Shown here piece by piece: positions 15,988 to 24,182 of a DNA stretch of 47,744 nucleotides. Source of the stretch: an uncultured Elusimicrobia bacterium. Its GTDB lineage: Bacteria; Elusimicrobiota; Elusimicrobia; Elusimicrobiales; UBA9959. Numbering within the stretch: position 1 is the stretch's first letter; each line of letters opens with the position of its first letter. The position numbers and the translations under genes were made by a program. The notes beneath the pieces are model-generated. The model was not told the origin of the DNA. It made no database searches and was given only the letters and a program-made list of their open reading frames with translations. The DNA lies in NCBI GenBank assembly GCA_903873295.1, contig CAIQNV010000039.1, positions 1 to 47,744 on the forward strand, given 5' to 3'.

Positions 15988-17111
15988 AGTGACACGCTCA
16001 GCGGGTGAACCCAGCCCCCGCCGGAAAACGCATAGACAAGTTTAACATAATTAGCCGCCCTAAAAGCCGCTTCAAAATCCTTAAAAGCCAGCTTCCTCAC
16101 CAGCTCCGCCTCGCGGAAAGCGCGCCCCCGGTTAGCCAGGTCGCTGACATAGATCAGCCGGGCCAGCGGGCCCATCCCCGGGGCCCCGGTGGCGTGGAGC
16201 GCTATCGCTTCCAGTATTTCCGGGTCCTTTACGCCAAACTCTTCAGCGGCCAGGGCGGCGCCGGCCCAGGCGTGCGCCAGCACCGGCGCCTCTTTAAGTA
16301 GCAAGAACGGCTGCGCGGCCCGCGGGGCGCGCTTCAGGCAGCGGCGGCGCAGCGCCTCCGGGGAAAGGTCGCGGGCGCAGTCGTGCAGCAGGGCGGCCAG
16401 CGCGGCTTTCTGCTGCGGCACTCCGGCGGCGGGAGCCAGCCTGAGGGCCAGTTCCGCGGTATGCAGCGAATGCCGGAAGCGCGCGGGGGTAAGAAGTTTC
16501 CTAAGCAGCGCCCGCTCACGCCCCAGATAAAACAGTTTTTTTTCTATATTTTCCAGCACGGCCCTATGCAGCTGCGCCGGCCTCCGGCCAAGGAACAGCT
16601 CAGCCCGGATCCCGGTGGAGTCGGCTCTCGGGAACCGGCCGGCAAGCGCGGTAAAAGGCGCGCCGCCGGAGCCGCGTGAATGCCCGGGCCGCAGGCCCGC
16701 CAGCAGGCGCGCGTTCTCCAGGATAAAGCCGGGGCGCCGCCAGTTCCCGAACCCTGCCAGGCAATCCGAGCCCATAAGGAAATAAAGCGGCGCGCCGGGA
16801 TGAACCCGCCGGAAATGCGCTACTGTCTCGTAAGTGTAAACCACGCGCTTCCGGTCCGCCTCGAAGGAGCTTATTTTAATTTCCTTCCTGCCGCCGAGTC
16901 CGGCTTCGGCCAGCGCGGCCTTAAGCAGCGCGGCGCGCCCGGCAAAAGGGACGGGGAGCAGATCCTTGAAAGGCGTGCGAAAACCGGGCACGAAATAAAG
17001 CGCGGACGGCTTAAGCTGGCGCAGGGCCGCCGCGGCCAGCGCCGTGTGTCCGCGGTGGGGGGGGTCGAAACTCCCGCCGTAAATTATTACCGGTCTTTTT
17101 CCCTCTGGCAT
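15954..17111 (-). CDS. nadD: Nicotinate-nucleotide adenylyltransferase NadD fused to YqeK-like HD domain
   Basis: Residues 1-190 are NadD, which adenylylates nicotinate mononucleotide: IIYGGSFDPPHRGHTALA (nucleotidyltransferase GxFxPxHxGH), FVPGFRTPFKD, YFLMGSDCLAGFGNW and the later ISSF/R motif in DSTGIRAEL. Residues 195-380 are an HD hydrolase like YqeK, which cleaves Ap4A: RFRHSLHTAELALRLA, AALLHDCARDLSPE, LAHAWAGAALAAEEFGV, EAIALHATGAPGM and LIYVSDLANRGR. In many bacteria nadD and yqeK are adjacent separate genes. The ATG at 17111 starts just before the nucleotide-binding motif; a longer frame to 17192 adds unconserved sequence. No strong ribosome-binding site is seen. Confidence 0.92.
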   Translation of the reverse strand: MPEGKRPVIIYGGSFDPPHRGHTALAAAALRQLKPSALYFVPGFRTPFKDLLPVPFAGRAALLKAALAEAGLGGRKEIKISSFEADRKRVVYTYETVAHFRRVHPGAPLYFLMGSDCLAGFGNWRRPGFILENARLLAGLRPGHSRGSGGAPFTALAGRFPRADSTGIRAELFLGRRPAQLHRAVLENIEKKLFYLGRERALLRKLLTPARFRHSLHTAELALRLAPAAGVPQQKAALAALLHDCARDLSPEALRRRCLKRAPRAAQPFLLLKEAPVLAHAWAGAALAAEEFGVKDPEILEAIALHATGAPGMGPLARLIYVSDLANRGRAFREAELVRKLAFKDFEAAFRAANYVKLVYAFSGGGWVHPLSVSLWNSLQEKKKG

Positions 17112-17207
17112 AATGCGGTCATCGTTATCGCCCGCTTTCTCTCCGCCCGGCTGCCGCGGCCGGCTAGAGCCGCCGGACCGCGGACAAAGCACGAAGCGTC
17201 CTCATTT

Positions 17208-17237
17208 AGTATAATATACTTTAATAGTTCTGTTCAA
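17208..17237. promoter_or_regulatory. Divergent promoter region between nadD and the DUF2064 gene
   Basis: On the minus strand, TTGAAC (17232-17237) and TATACT (17208-17213) are separated by 18 bp. On the plus strand, TATAAT lies at 17210-17215, 33 bases before the ATG at 17249, without a good -35. The two -10 elements overlap, so the two directions may compete. Confidence 0.5.
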
Positions 17238-17248
17238 AACCTTAATAT

Positions 17249-18004
17249 ATGTCACAAAAACGCGATAACTGCATAATACTCCTTGTGGATCCGCCGGAAG
17301 CGGATAAAATAAGCCCGGACCTTAAAACCGCTTTCGGCCCGGAGAGGGCCGTACAGGTAAACAGCGAGCTGCTCTCCGCCGCTTACAAGCTTGCCAAAGG
17401 CTTCCGCGACTCCATGGTCATCCTCTCTTACCAGAAGACGACGCGCCATCCCGACCTGATCTGGCTGGACCCCGAGGACCCCGGGTTCCTGGAGGCGAAA
17501 ACCCACACCGCCGTGGACCGGATACAGGACGCTTTTCGCCTGGCCTTTTTCACCGGCACAAAAAAAGCGGTGCTTATCAGCCACCTTTCCCCCGAGCTTA
17601 AAAGCGACTGGCTTGCCCAGGCTTTCGCGGCGGTGAGCGATAAGACCATCGCCATAGGACCGGCGCAGGACGGCTCTTTCTACCTGCTGGGCCTGACACA
17701 GCAGACCCTGAAGCTTTTAGAGGCGCCGGGCTTCTCCCACGACAAGAGCGCGGAGACCCTGGCGGAGCGGGCCAGGAAAAACAAACTGACCGTTTTCAGC
17801 ACCCCGGATACCTACGCGATAAACAGCGAGGAAACTTTGCTTAAATGGACGGAATCCAAGAACGCTTTTCCGCCGATCTTCCAGCAAATCCAGCAGGCCG
17901 TGCTGCAGGGACAGCAGGAAAGCAAACGGCACCACAGGCGCCATGGCCATGGCCACCGGCAGGAAGCGCAGGTGCAGCCCCCTCCGGAAAAGCCGCCGGT
18001 TTAA
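17249..18004 (+). CDS. DUF2064 / GT-A-like nucleotidyl- or glycosyltransferase family protein
   Basis: A 251-residue protein of the DUF2064 (TIGR04282, CofC-related) group with a Rossmann-like GT-A fold. Matching segments are the early ILLVDPPEADKISPDLKTAFGP, RIQDAFRLAFFTGTKKAVLISHLSPEL and AIGPAQDGSFYLLGLTQQTLKLL, where family members have GPaeDGGyyLiGl. The expected Asp-rich metal site is less clear here. Residues 228-245 are His/Arg-rich (RHHRRHGHGHR), which is unusual and could bind metal. The substrate is unknown. It opens the plus-strand run leading to tldE and tldD. Confidence 0.78.
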   Translation: MSQKRDNCIILLVDPPEADKISPDLKTAFGPERAVQVNSELLSAAYKLAKGFRDSMVILSYQKTTRHPDLIWLDPEDPGFLEAKTHTAVDRIQDAFRLAFFTGTKKAVLISHLSPELKSDWLAQAFAAVSDKTIAIGPAQDGSFYLLGLTQQTLKLLEAPGFSHDKSAETLAERARKNKLTVFSTPDTYAINSEETLLKWTESKNAFPPIFQQIQQAVLQGQQESKRHHRRHGHGHRQEAQVQPPPEKPPV

Positions 18005-18096
18005 AGTTTTAAACCCCGCCGCGGGCCGGAGCGACAAGGATATTGTTTTATAGTGCCGCTCTTTCGCGGCGGATAAAAACCGAACTCGGCCGATTT

Positions 18097-19425
18097 ATGA
18101 AAAACACAGAAACTGTCTGCAAAAAAATATTCCGGCTGGCCGGAGGGGCGCAGTGCGAGGTGATGGCTTCGATACACAGCAGCGCCCTCACCCGCTTCGC
18201 CGACAACGTCATCTCGCAGAACGTGGCTTCGTCCTCGGCCACTTTCACGGTGCGCCTGCTGGATAACGGCCGCACGGTGAAGCTTAATTTCAACCAGACC
18301 GACGACGCCTCGCTCAAGCGCGCCGTTTCTTCAGGCCTCGAGATCCTCAAAAAGCAGAAAAAAGTTCCCGGCCTGCTGCCGCTGGCCAAACCGCGCCCCA
18401 TCCCGGCGGGAAAAAACCTGTATTTTAAAGAGACCGCGGAACTCTCGCCTCTTTACCGCGCCGAAAGGGCCGCCGAACTGGCAAAGGCCTGCAAAAGGAA
18501 CGGCCAGACCGCCTACGGCACTTTTGAGAACGGCGCCTCGGAGCTGGTGATAGCCAATAACCTGGGCGTGTTCGCCCGCCACCGCGAAACCAGCGCCGTC
18601 CACAGCGTGACCGTGCGCGACCGCGACGGCTTCGGCTGGGCGGAATATTCCGCTTTCGACGTGCATGAGATCCCCTTCGCCCGCCTCAACGACACCGCGC
18701 GCGCCAAGGCCGCCGCAAGCCGCTCCCCGAGGGAGATAAAGCCCGGCAGATACACCGTGATCCTGGAGCCGCAGGCCGCGTCGGACCTGCTGTGCTACCT
18801 CGCGGTCTATGGTTTTGACGGCCAGCTCTACAACGAGGGGCGCAGCTTTATCTGCGGAAAGCTGGGGAAAAAAGTTTTAAGCCCGCTGCTTTCCTTCGGG
18901 GACAACGCGCTGGACGGGGCGGCCCCCGGCATGCCCTTCGACTATGAAGGCCAGCCCCGCACAAAAGCGGCGCTGGTGGAAAACGGCGTGATAATAGCCC
19001 CCGTACATGACAGGAGCACCGCCAGGGCCGCAAAAACCGCGTCGACAGGCCACGCCCTGCCCCAGCCCAGCGACATGGGCCCCATCCCCCTCAATTTGGC
19101 CGTAAAGCCCGGCAGCGGCACGCTGGAGGACCTGATAAAGGGCACCGAACGCGGCATACTGGTGACGCAGTTCCACTACACCAACATGCTGAAGGAGCAG
19201 CTGGTTGAAATGACGGGGATGACCCGCAACGGAACCTTCATGGTGGAAAACGGAAAAATAACTTTTCCCGTAAAGAATCTGCGCTTCACCCAGAACATGG
19301 CCGAAGCCTTCAACGACGTGGAAGCGGTCTCCGGCCAGGCCGTCCCCTGCGCCGCCTGGGGTGTCATGTCCTGCCCCGCCTTCCGCCTGAAGAATTTCAA
19401 TTTCTCCTCGTCGACTAAGTTTTAA
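18097..19425 (+). CDS. TldE/PmbA family protein
   Basis: A partner subunit of the TldD/TldE metalloprotease, which degrades unfolded short peptides and matures some ribosomal peptides such as microcin B17. The 442-residue protein starts at the ATG at 18097 by comparison with the family start; a TTG at 18043 would add 18 residues. Family-like segments include SALTRFADNVISQNVASSSATFTVRLL, LEPQAASDLLCYLAVYGFDGQLYNEGRSF, APGMPFDYEGQPRTKAALVENG and GTERGILVTQFHYTNML. It lacks the HExxxH site, as expected for TldE. tldD follows after 52 bp. Confidence 0.9.
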   Translation: MKNTETVCKKIFRLAGGAQCEVMASIHSSALTRFADNVISQNVASSSATFTVRLLDNGRTVKLNFNQTDDASLKRAVSSGLEILKKQKKVPGLLPLAKPRPIPAGKNLYFKETAELSPLYRAERAAELAKACKRNGQTAYGTFENGASELVIANNLGVFARHRETSAVHSVTVRDRDGFGWAEYSAFDVHEIPFARLNDTARAKAAASRSPREIKPGRYTVILEPQAASDLLCYLAVYGFDGQLYNEGRSFICGKLGKKVLSPLLSFGDNALDGAAPGMPFDYEGQPRTKAALVENGVIIAPVHDRSTARAAKTASTGHALPQPSDMGPIPLNLAVKPGSGTLEDLIKGTERGILVTQFHYTNMLKEQLVEMTGMTRNGTFMVENGKITFPVKNLRFTQNMAEAFNDVEAVSGQAVPCAAWGVMSCPAFRLKNFNFSSSTKF

Positions 19426-19477
19426 GGCAAGCCGCCGGGCGAACCGGCAGCCGAAGTTTTTTACCCGGGAGACCACT

Positions 19478-20923
19478 ATGTTCAAACTCGCAGCCAAAGC
19501 CATCGAAATAGCGAACAAATACAAAGTAGACTTCGGCGACGTGCGCGTAATAGAGAAACGCAGCCAGAACTTATCCGTTAAGAACGGGGAGATCAACGGA
19601 CTTACCGACCAGACCACCCTCGGCTACGGCATCCGCGTCCTCTATCAGGGCGCCTGGGGCTTCGCCTCCGGCAGCCGGATGACCGAGCGCGCCGTCGCCG
19701 ACACGGCCCTGAAGGCCATCGCCATAGCCAAAGCCAGCGGCCTTCTGATGGCCGGCCGCGTCCGCCTGGCGCCTGAGCCGGCTTACACGGACTTCTGGCA
19801 GACCCCCTTCCTGAAAGATCCCTTCGCCGTACCCGTTGAAACGAAGCTGGACCTGCTGTTCAGAATAGACGCCGTCCTGCGCGGGAATAAAAAGATCCGC
19901 GTCGCCGCCTCCGAAATGCGCTTCCTTCGCGAGCGCCAGTGGCACATGACCACCGAGGGCTCCCGCATAGAGCAGGTGCAGCTCTCCTCCGGCGCCAGCC
20001 TCTCCGCCACCGCCGTACAGAACGGCGACGTGCAGACCCGCTCCTACCCGTGCACCCACGGCGGCCAGACCCTCGCCGGCGGCTGGGAAGTGATAGAAGC
20101 CATGAACATGCTCGACCATGCCGAACAGGTCAGAGAGGAGGCCCTTGCCCTCCTGGCGGCGTCCGTCTGTCCGGCCGGCGTCAGGGACCTGATAATTTCC
20201 GGCAACCAGCTGGCGCTGCAGATACACGAATCCGTCGGCCACGCCTCCGAACTGGACCGCGTGCTCGGCTACGAGGAGTCTTACGCCGGCTCCAGCTTCG
20301 CCACCACCGAAAAGCTGGGCAAGTTCCGCTACGGTTCGCCCATAGTGAACCTGGTGGCCGACGCCACCCTGCCCGGCGGCCTGGCCACGGCGGGGTACGA
20401 CGACGACGCCGTTAAGGCGCAGCGCTGGCATATCATCAAGGACGGCATACTTTCGGGCTACATGACCAACCGCGAATTCTGCGGAAAAATAGGCATGAAG
20501 CGCTCCTGGGGCTCCTGCCGCGCGGACGGCTATTCCTGCATACCCATAACGCGCATCTGCAACCTGAGCCTTATGCCCGGGAGCACCCCCCTGGAGCAGC
20601 TTGTAGGCGAGGTGCGCGACGGCATAATGATGGAGAACAATATGTCCTGGAGCATAGACCAGAAGCGCCTGAATTTTCAGTTCGGCTGCGAAATAGGCTG
20701 GCTCATAAAGAACGGCAAGAAAACCAGAATGGTGAAAAACCCCACTTACCAGGGCATTACGCCCGAGTTCTGGGGCTCCTGCGACGCTATCGCAGACCAC
20801 GGCGAGTGGCGCTTGTGGGGCGTGGCCAACTGCGGCAAGGGCCAGCCCGGGCAGACTGCCATGATGTGCCACGGCTCAAGCCCGGCGCGCTTCCGCAAAG
20901 TTAAGATCGGCATGCACGGATAA
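19478..20923 (+). CDS. tldD: TldD family metalloprotease subunit
   Basis: The catalytic subunit of the TldD/TldE protease, 481 residues. The zinc site HESVGH is at residues 250-255 (HExxxH), and the C-terminal part has GKGQPGQTAMMCHGSSPARF, with a Cys in the position of the third metal ligand of TldD. Other family motifs are KNGEINGLTDQTTLGYGIRV and FQFGCEIGWLIKNGKKTRMVKNPTYQGITPEFW. Together with tldE it forms a two-gene unit ended by a strong terminator. No RiPP precursor or modification enzyme is nearby, so a general peptide-clearing role is more likely. Confidence 0.94.
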   Translation: MFKLAAKAIEIANKYKVDFGDVRVIEKRSQNLSVKNGEINGLTDQTTLGYGIRVLYQGAWGFASGSRMTERAVADTALKAIAIAKASGLLMAGRVRLAPEPAYTDFWQTPFLKDPFAVPVETKLDLLFRIDAVLRGNKKIRVAASEMRFLRERQWHMTTEGSRIEQVQLSSGASLSATAVQNGDVQTRSYPCTHGGQTLAGGWEVIEAMNMLDHAEQVREEALALLAASVCPAGVRDLIISGNQLALQIHESVGHASELDRVLGYEESYAGSSFATTEKLGKFRYGSPIVNLVADATLPGGLATAGYDDDAVKAQRWHIIKDGILSGYMTNREFCGKIGMKRSWGSCRADGYSCIPITRICNLSLMPGSTPLEQLVGEVRDGIMMENNMSWSIDQKRLNFQFGCEIGWLIKNGKKTRMVKNPTYQGITPEFWGSCDAIADHGEWRLWGVANCGKGQPGQTAMMCHGSSPARFRKVKIGMHG

Positions 20924-20967
20924 AAGCAGCTTTGCCGCCGCGGGTCGGTTCTTTGCGGCTGCACGGT

Positions 20968-20994
20968 AAAAAAGCGCTTATAAGGCGCTTTTTT
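20968..20994. terminator. Bidirectional rho-independent terminator after tldD
   Basis: AAAAAAGCGC and GCGCTTTTTT form an inverted repeat around a 7-base loop. The T-run works for + transcripts, and the A-run gives a T-run on the other strand. It insulates the origin region from tldD transcription. Confidence 0.9.
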
Positions 20995-21142
20995 GCTGTT
21001 GACTGCCTGCCGTTAAATATATACCATATAGATATCCTGATAGAACTGCCCTTTTACGCGCCGTTTCGGGCCCTGTTTTTTGTTCATTATTTTGCAACAT
21101 ATTTTTAGCTTAATACCGCTTTTAGCCTAAGCACAAAAAAAG

Positions 21143-21170
21143 TTGTTAACACGGAAAGCATATATAAAAT
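21143..21170 (+). promoter_or_regulatory. Candidate dnaA promoter
   Basis: TTGTTA (21143-21148) and TAAAAT (21165-21170) are separated by 16 bp, giving a start about 43 bases before the dnaA GTG. The -35 region overlaps GTTGTTAACAC, a possible weak DnaA-binding or operator site. Confidence 0.45.
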
Positions 21171-21207
21171 AAGCGTTTTTCAGCTAATCAAAAACTTTAC
21201 TAACAGC

Positions 21208-21227
21208 TGTGGATAACTTGTGGATAA
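21208..21227 (-). promoter_or_regulatory. Two DnaA-box-like sites overlapping the dnaA start codon
   Basis: TGTGGATAA occurs at 21208-21216 and again at 21219-21227, 11 bp apart centre to centre and so on one face of the helix. Its complement TTATCCACA is the consensus DnaA box. The GTG start codon of dnaA is inside the second site, so bound DnaA could hinder both transcription and start-site access. Confidence 0.8.
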
Positions 21228-22572
21228 CTTAACCAATATCAAGGAAATCTGGCAGGACGTGATAAGCAAACTCACAGCCGATATCGGCCTTGAGCCGGTA
21301 GATCTTTGGCTGAGTCAGATAACGGCGCTTGTTATAGAGGGCGACACTCTTAAGCTTGAAGTCCCGGACGAAATAATCTACAACACCGTTAAGCAGCGCT
21401 ATGAGGAAAAAATAATCGCGCTGCTGGCCCAGTCCACAGGAAAAGTACTTAAGATAAATTATTCCATGTCGCTGGTTCCTACGGAGCCGCTGCCGCAGTC
21501 CAAGGCTACCCCGGCGTCCGTCGCTCTGCCGGCCAATTATTACTCTTTTAACCCGCATTACACATTTGAAAGTTTTATAATGGGCACCTCCAACCGCTTC
21601 GCCTTCGCCTCGGCGGAGGGCGTGGCAAAAACGCCGGGCCAGACCAATCCCTTCTTTATCTACAGCGCCCCGGGCCTGGGCAAGACCCACCTGCTGCACG
21701 CCATCGCCCACGGCTTATTCAAGAATAATTCCTCGGCGCGCATCCTCTATACCGCCAGCGAAAATTTCGTGAACGAATACATAGACTCCGTGCGCGGCGG
21801 CGCCACGGAGCAGTTCCGCAGCAAGTACCGTAAGCTCGACTGCCTGCTGCTGGACGATATCCAGTTCCTGGTGAACAAAGAGCGCAGCGAGGAGGAATTC
21901 TTCTACACCTTCAACTCGCTGTTCGAATCCAAGAAACAGATCGTGGTCACCTCCGACCGGCCGCCCAGGGAGCTCGCTTTAGGGCAGCGCCTCATCTCCC
22001 GCTTCCTTTCCGGCGTGGTCGCGGACATCAAGATCCCCGATTTTGAAACCCGCGTCGCCATTCTGCGCCAGAAGCGGGACCAGCACAAGTACGCGATCCC
22101 CGACGATATCATCACTTTCATAGCCGAGAACGTAAAAAAGAGCATCAGGGAACTGGAAGGCTGCCTTATAACCGTAGGGAACTACTGCTCGAACATGAGC
22201 ATCCAGCCCTCCATAGACGGCGTGCTGGAAACGATCAAGGACCATATCAGCGACCAGGACTCGGAGGATAAGAAAGTCGCGACAGAGCTGATAAAGAGCG
22301 TGGTGGCGGAAAAGTACTCTGTTGAGCTTAAAGATTTCAATTCTAAGAAGCGCAATGAAAACATAGCCTTCCCCAGGCAGGTGGCGATGTATCTGGCCTG
22401 CACGCTTACCGATCTGACCCAGACCGACATCGGGGAAGCCTTCGGGCGCGATCATGCCACCGTTATCTACGCCAAGAACAAGATAAGCCAGCTGGTGCAG
22501 TCCGACCCCTATTTTAACGAGACTCTGAACCAGATAATTTCAAAGATAAAGACCGTTAATAACCAGGGATAG
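21220..22572 (+). CDS. dnaA: Chromosomal replication initiator DnaA
   Basis: DnaA opens the origin and loads the helicase. The 450-residue protein has domain I (residues 1-85, EIWQDVISKLTADIGLEPVDLWL), a short linker, the AAA+ domain with Walker A GLGKTH (152-157), Walker B LLLDDIQFL and the arginine-finger region SRFLSGVVADIKIPD, and the C-terminal DNA-binding domain with GEAFGRDHATVIYAKNKI. An in-frame TAA ends 3 bases upstream of the GTG start, so GTG 21220 is the first possible start. There is no ribosome-binding site; the start codon lies in a DnaA-box-like site. Confidence 0.97.
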   Translation: MDNLTNIKEIWQDVISKLTADIGLEPVDLWLSQITALVIEGDTLKLEVPDEIIYNTVKQRYEEKIIALLAQSTGKVLKINYSMSLVPTEPLPQSKATPASVALPANYYSFNPHYTFESFIMGTSNRFAFASAEGVAKTPGQTNPFFIYSAPGLGKTHLLHAIAHGLFKNNSSARILYTASENFVNEYIDSVRGGATEQFRSKYRKLDCLLLDDIQFLVNKERSEEEFFYTFNSLFESKKQIVVTSDRPPRELALGQRLISRFLSGVVADIKIPDFETRVAILRQKRDQHKYAIPDDIITFIAENVKKSIRELEGCLITVGNYCSNMSIQPSIDGVLETIKDHISDQDSEDKKVATELIKSVVAEKYSVELKDFNSKKRNENIAFPRQVAMYLACTLTDLTQTDIGEAFGRDHATVIYAKNKISQLVQSDPYFNETLNQIISKIKTVNNQG

Positions 22573-22621
22573 GCTGTCAGCGGAGCGGTTTTTTGTCAGG
22601 ACTATCAGTAAAATCGGATAA

Positions 22622-22672
22622 GCTGTTGATAACTTTCTCCTCTGCTTTGAACATTTTGACGCTATCAACAGC
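22622..22672. repeat. Inverted pair of DnaA-box-like sites between dnaA and dnaN
   Basis: GCTGTTGATA (22622-22631) and TATCAACAGC (22663-22672) are perfect 10-bp inverted repeats. They include TGTTGATAA and CTATCAACA, one and two mismatches from the DnaA box. They flank the short gap in which the dnaN promoter should lie. They may be a second origin part or a DnaA-controlled operator of dnaN. Confidence 0.6.
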
Positions 22673-22689
22673 CTGTCTTATAGAGGACT

Positions 22690-23811
22690 ATGATGATGAA
22701 AATAAACAGCACTAGGGAAGCCTTGATAAAAGGCATTCAAACGATACAGGCCGGCGTCTCTTCTAAGACCGGCACCATTCCCATCTTACAGAACTTCCTG
22801 ATGGAAACCGAGGACAAGGGCGTTAAGGTCGTGTTTACCGACCTGGAAATGGCCATTAAACACCATATTCCCCTGGAGATAAAAGGTGAAGGCAGCATAA
22901 CCGTCCCCATTAAAAAATTCATGGAGATATTGCAGAACCTGGGGGAAGCCTCGGAGGTCAATATCGCGGTGGACGAAAACAACCGCATCTCCGTCTTAAG
23001 CGGCAAATCCCGCTTTAAACTCGGGGGCACGCCGAAGAACGACTACCCGGTGATCCCTGACCTGGACGAGAGCAATTCCTTCCAGGTGCCCGCCAAGCTG
23101 CTGGCCGAAATGATAAACAGCACCATCTTCTCGGCGTCCTCCGAAGACGACCGGCATTTCCTTAACGGCCTGCTCTGGAAATACGAAAAAGACACCTTTT
23201 CCCTGGTAGCCACCGACGGCCGCCGCCTCGCCGTGAATTCGACGAAAAAGATCAAAGCAAAAAAGGAATTCAAAGTAATAGTGCCCTCCAAGATACTCGG
23301 GGAGCTGTCGCGCTACCTGAAGAGCGGCGCGGTGAAGGACGCCGACGAAGTCACGGTGGGACTGTCCGCCAACCAGATAGGGTTCAGGATAGGTAAGACC
23401 GTATTCATCTCCCGGCTGGTGGAAGGGAACTTCCCCGCCTTCGAGCAGATAATCCCGAAGAGCCATGAGATGGAGATAGCGCTCAACGCCGAAAAACTTA
23501 TGGCCGTGACAAAGCGCGCCGCCATCTGTTCCAACGAGCGCTCGGGCTCCGTTAAATATACGTTCAAGAAGGACGCGCTGGTGGTCAATTCCGCCTCCCA
23601 GAGCATGGATTTCGAGGACGAGCTGGAAATAGACTATAAGGGCAAGGAATTTCAGATAAGCTTCAACCCCAAATTCGTGCTGGATATCCTGAAAACCGCC
23701 GGCGACTGCGAGATAACGGCGGAATTTTCTTCCCCGGCCACGCCGGCGCTGCTCAGGGTGAAGGGCCGCGAAGACCTGATCTATATAGTGATGCCGCTCC
23801 GCACCCAGTAA
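22690..23811 (+). CDS. dnaN: DNA polymerase III beta subunit (sliding clamp)
   Basis: The clamp that tethers DNA polymerase III. It has 373 residues, as usual, with three homologous clamp domains: KINSTREALIKGIQTIQAGVSSKTGTIPILQNFL at the start, FSASSEDDRHFLNGLLWKYEKDTFSLVATDGRRLAV in the middle and the C-terminal LLRVKGREDLIYIVMPLR. Three ATG codons follow each other at 22690, 22693 and 22696; the AGAGGA at 22682-22687 gives spacings of 2, 5 and 8 bases, so the second or third is more likely used. Confidence 0.96.
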   Translation: MMMKINSTREALIKGIQTIQAGVSSKTGTIPILQNFLMETEDKGVKVVFTDLEMAIKHHIPLEIKGEGSITVPIKKFMEILQNLGEASEVNIAVDENNRISVLSGKSRFKLGGTPKNDYPVIPDLDESNSFQVPAKLLAEMINSTIFSASSEDDRHFLNGLLWKYEKDTFSLVATDGRRLAVNSTKKIKAKKEFKVIVPSKILGELSRYLKSGAVKDADEVTVGLSANQIGFRIGKTVFISRLVEGNFPAFEQIIPKSHEMEIALNAEKLMAVTKRAAICSNERSGSVKYTFKKDALVVNSASQSMDFEDELEIDYKGKEFQISFNPKFVLDILKTAGDCEITAEFSSPATPALLRVKGREDLIYIVMPLRTQ

Positions 23812-23818
23812 AATAAAA

Positions 23819-24124
23819 ATGTTCTTAGAGAAGAGAAAATCCAACTGGGCCCGGGCTAACGAGGTCTGCTCTTCCTGGAAATTTCTGGGCGGCGTGGCTC
23901 CCGACCGCCTGGCCGTCCTCGACGGGGTCTGGAAAAAAGAGATAGGGCGCCTGGGAGAGCACTGCACTCTCCTCGGGGTGGATAAGGGGTATATACTGGT
24001 AAAGCCTACGTCCGCCGCCGCCGCCAGCGAACTGGCCCTGCGCAGCTCGGTGCTGGTGAAAAGCCTTAACAAATATTTCGCGCGGCCGTGGATAAAAGCG
24101 ATAAAAACGGCGAACAGTATTTAA
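23819..24124 (+). CDS. DciA-like DUF721 protein (helicase loading)
   Basis: A 101-residue DUF721 protein. The fold is visible in LDGVWKKEIGRLGEHCTLLGVDKGYILVKPTSAAAASELALRSSVLVKSLNKYF, matching the family pattern W..vG..l..h...v.l..g.L.v.v.s...a.eL. DciA delivers the replicative helicase DnaB where DnaC or DnaI is absent. Its place directly after dnaN (7 bp gap) and before gyrB supports this role. It starts at an ATG without a clear ribosome-binding site. Confidence 0.82.
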   Translation: MFLEKRKSNWARANEVCSSWKFLGGVAPDRLAVLDGVWKKEIGRLGEHCTLLGVDKGYILVKPTSAAAASELALRSSVLVKSLNKYFARPWIKAIKTANSI

Positions 24125-24182
24125 GAGAGAAGAGGTCACCGCAGGACCACGGAGGGAGAGGAGAAGATATAAAACAGCGGCA

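Larger units (their letters stand above)
20995..21227. other. Probable replication origin region upstream of dnaA
   Basis: This gene-free stretch is AT-rich compared with its surroundings (TTAAATATATACCATATAG, a T-rich block near 21076-21110, CATATATAAAATAAG) and ends in two DnaA-box-like sites at the dnaA start. It lies beside dnaA, dnaN and gyrB, the classic origin context. The AT-rich blocks could be the DNA-unwinding element. The assignment is inferred from context; the number of boxes is small, so the dnaA-dnaN gap may form a second part. Confidence 0.65.

Noticed and set aside
19571..20872. Long minus-strand frame of 433 codons antisense to tldD
   Set aside because: Mirror frame of a clear gene; no domain or ribosome-binding site.
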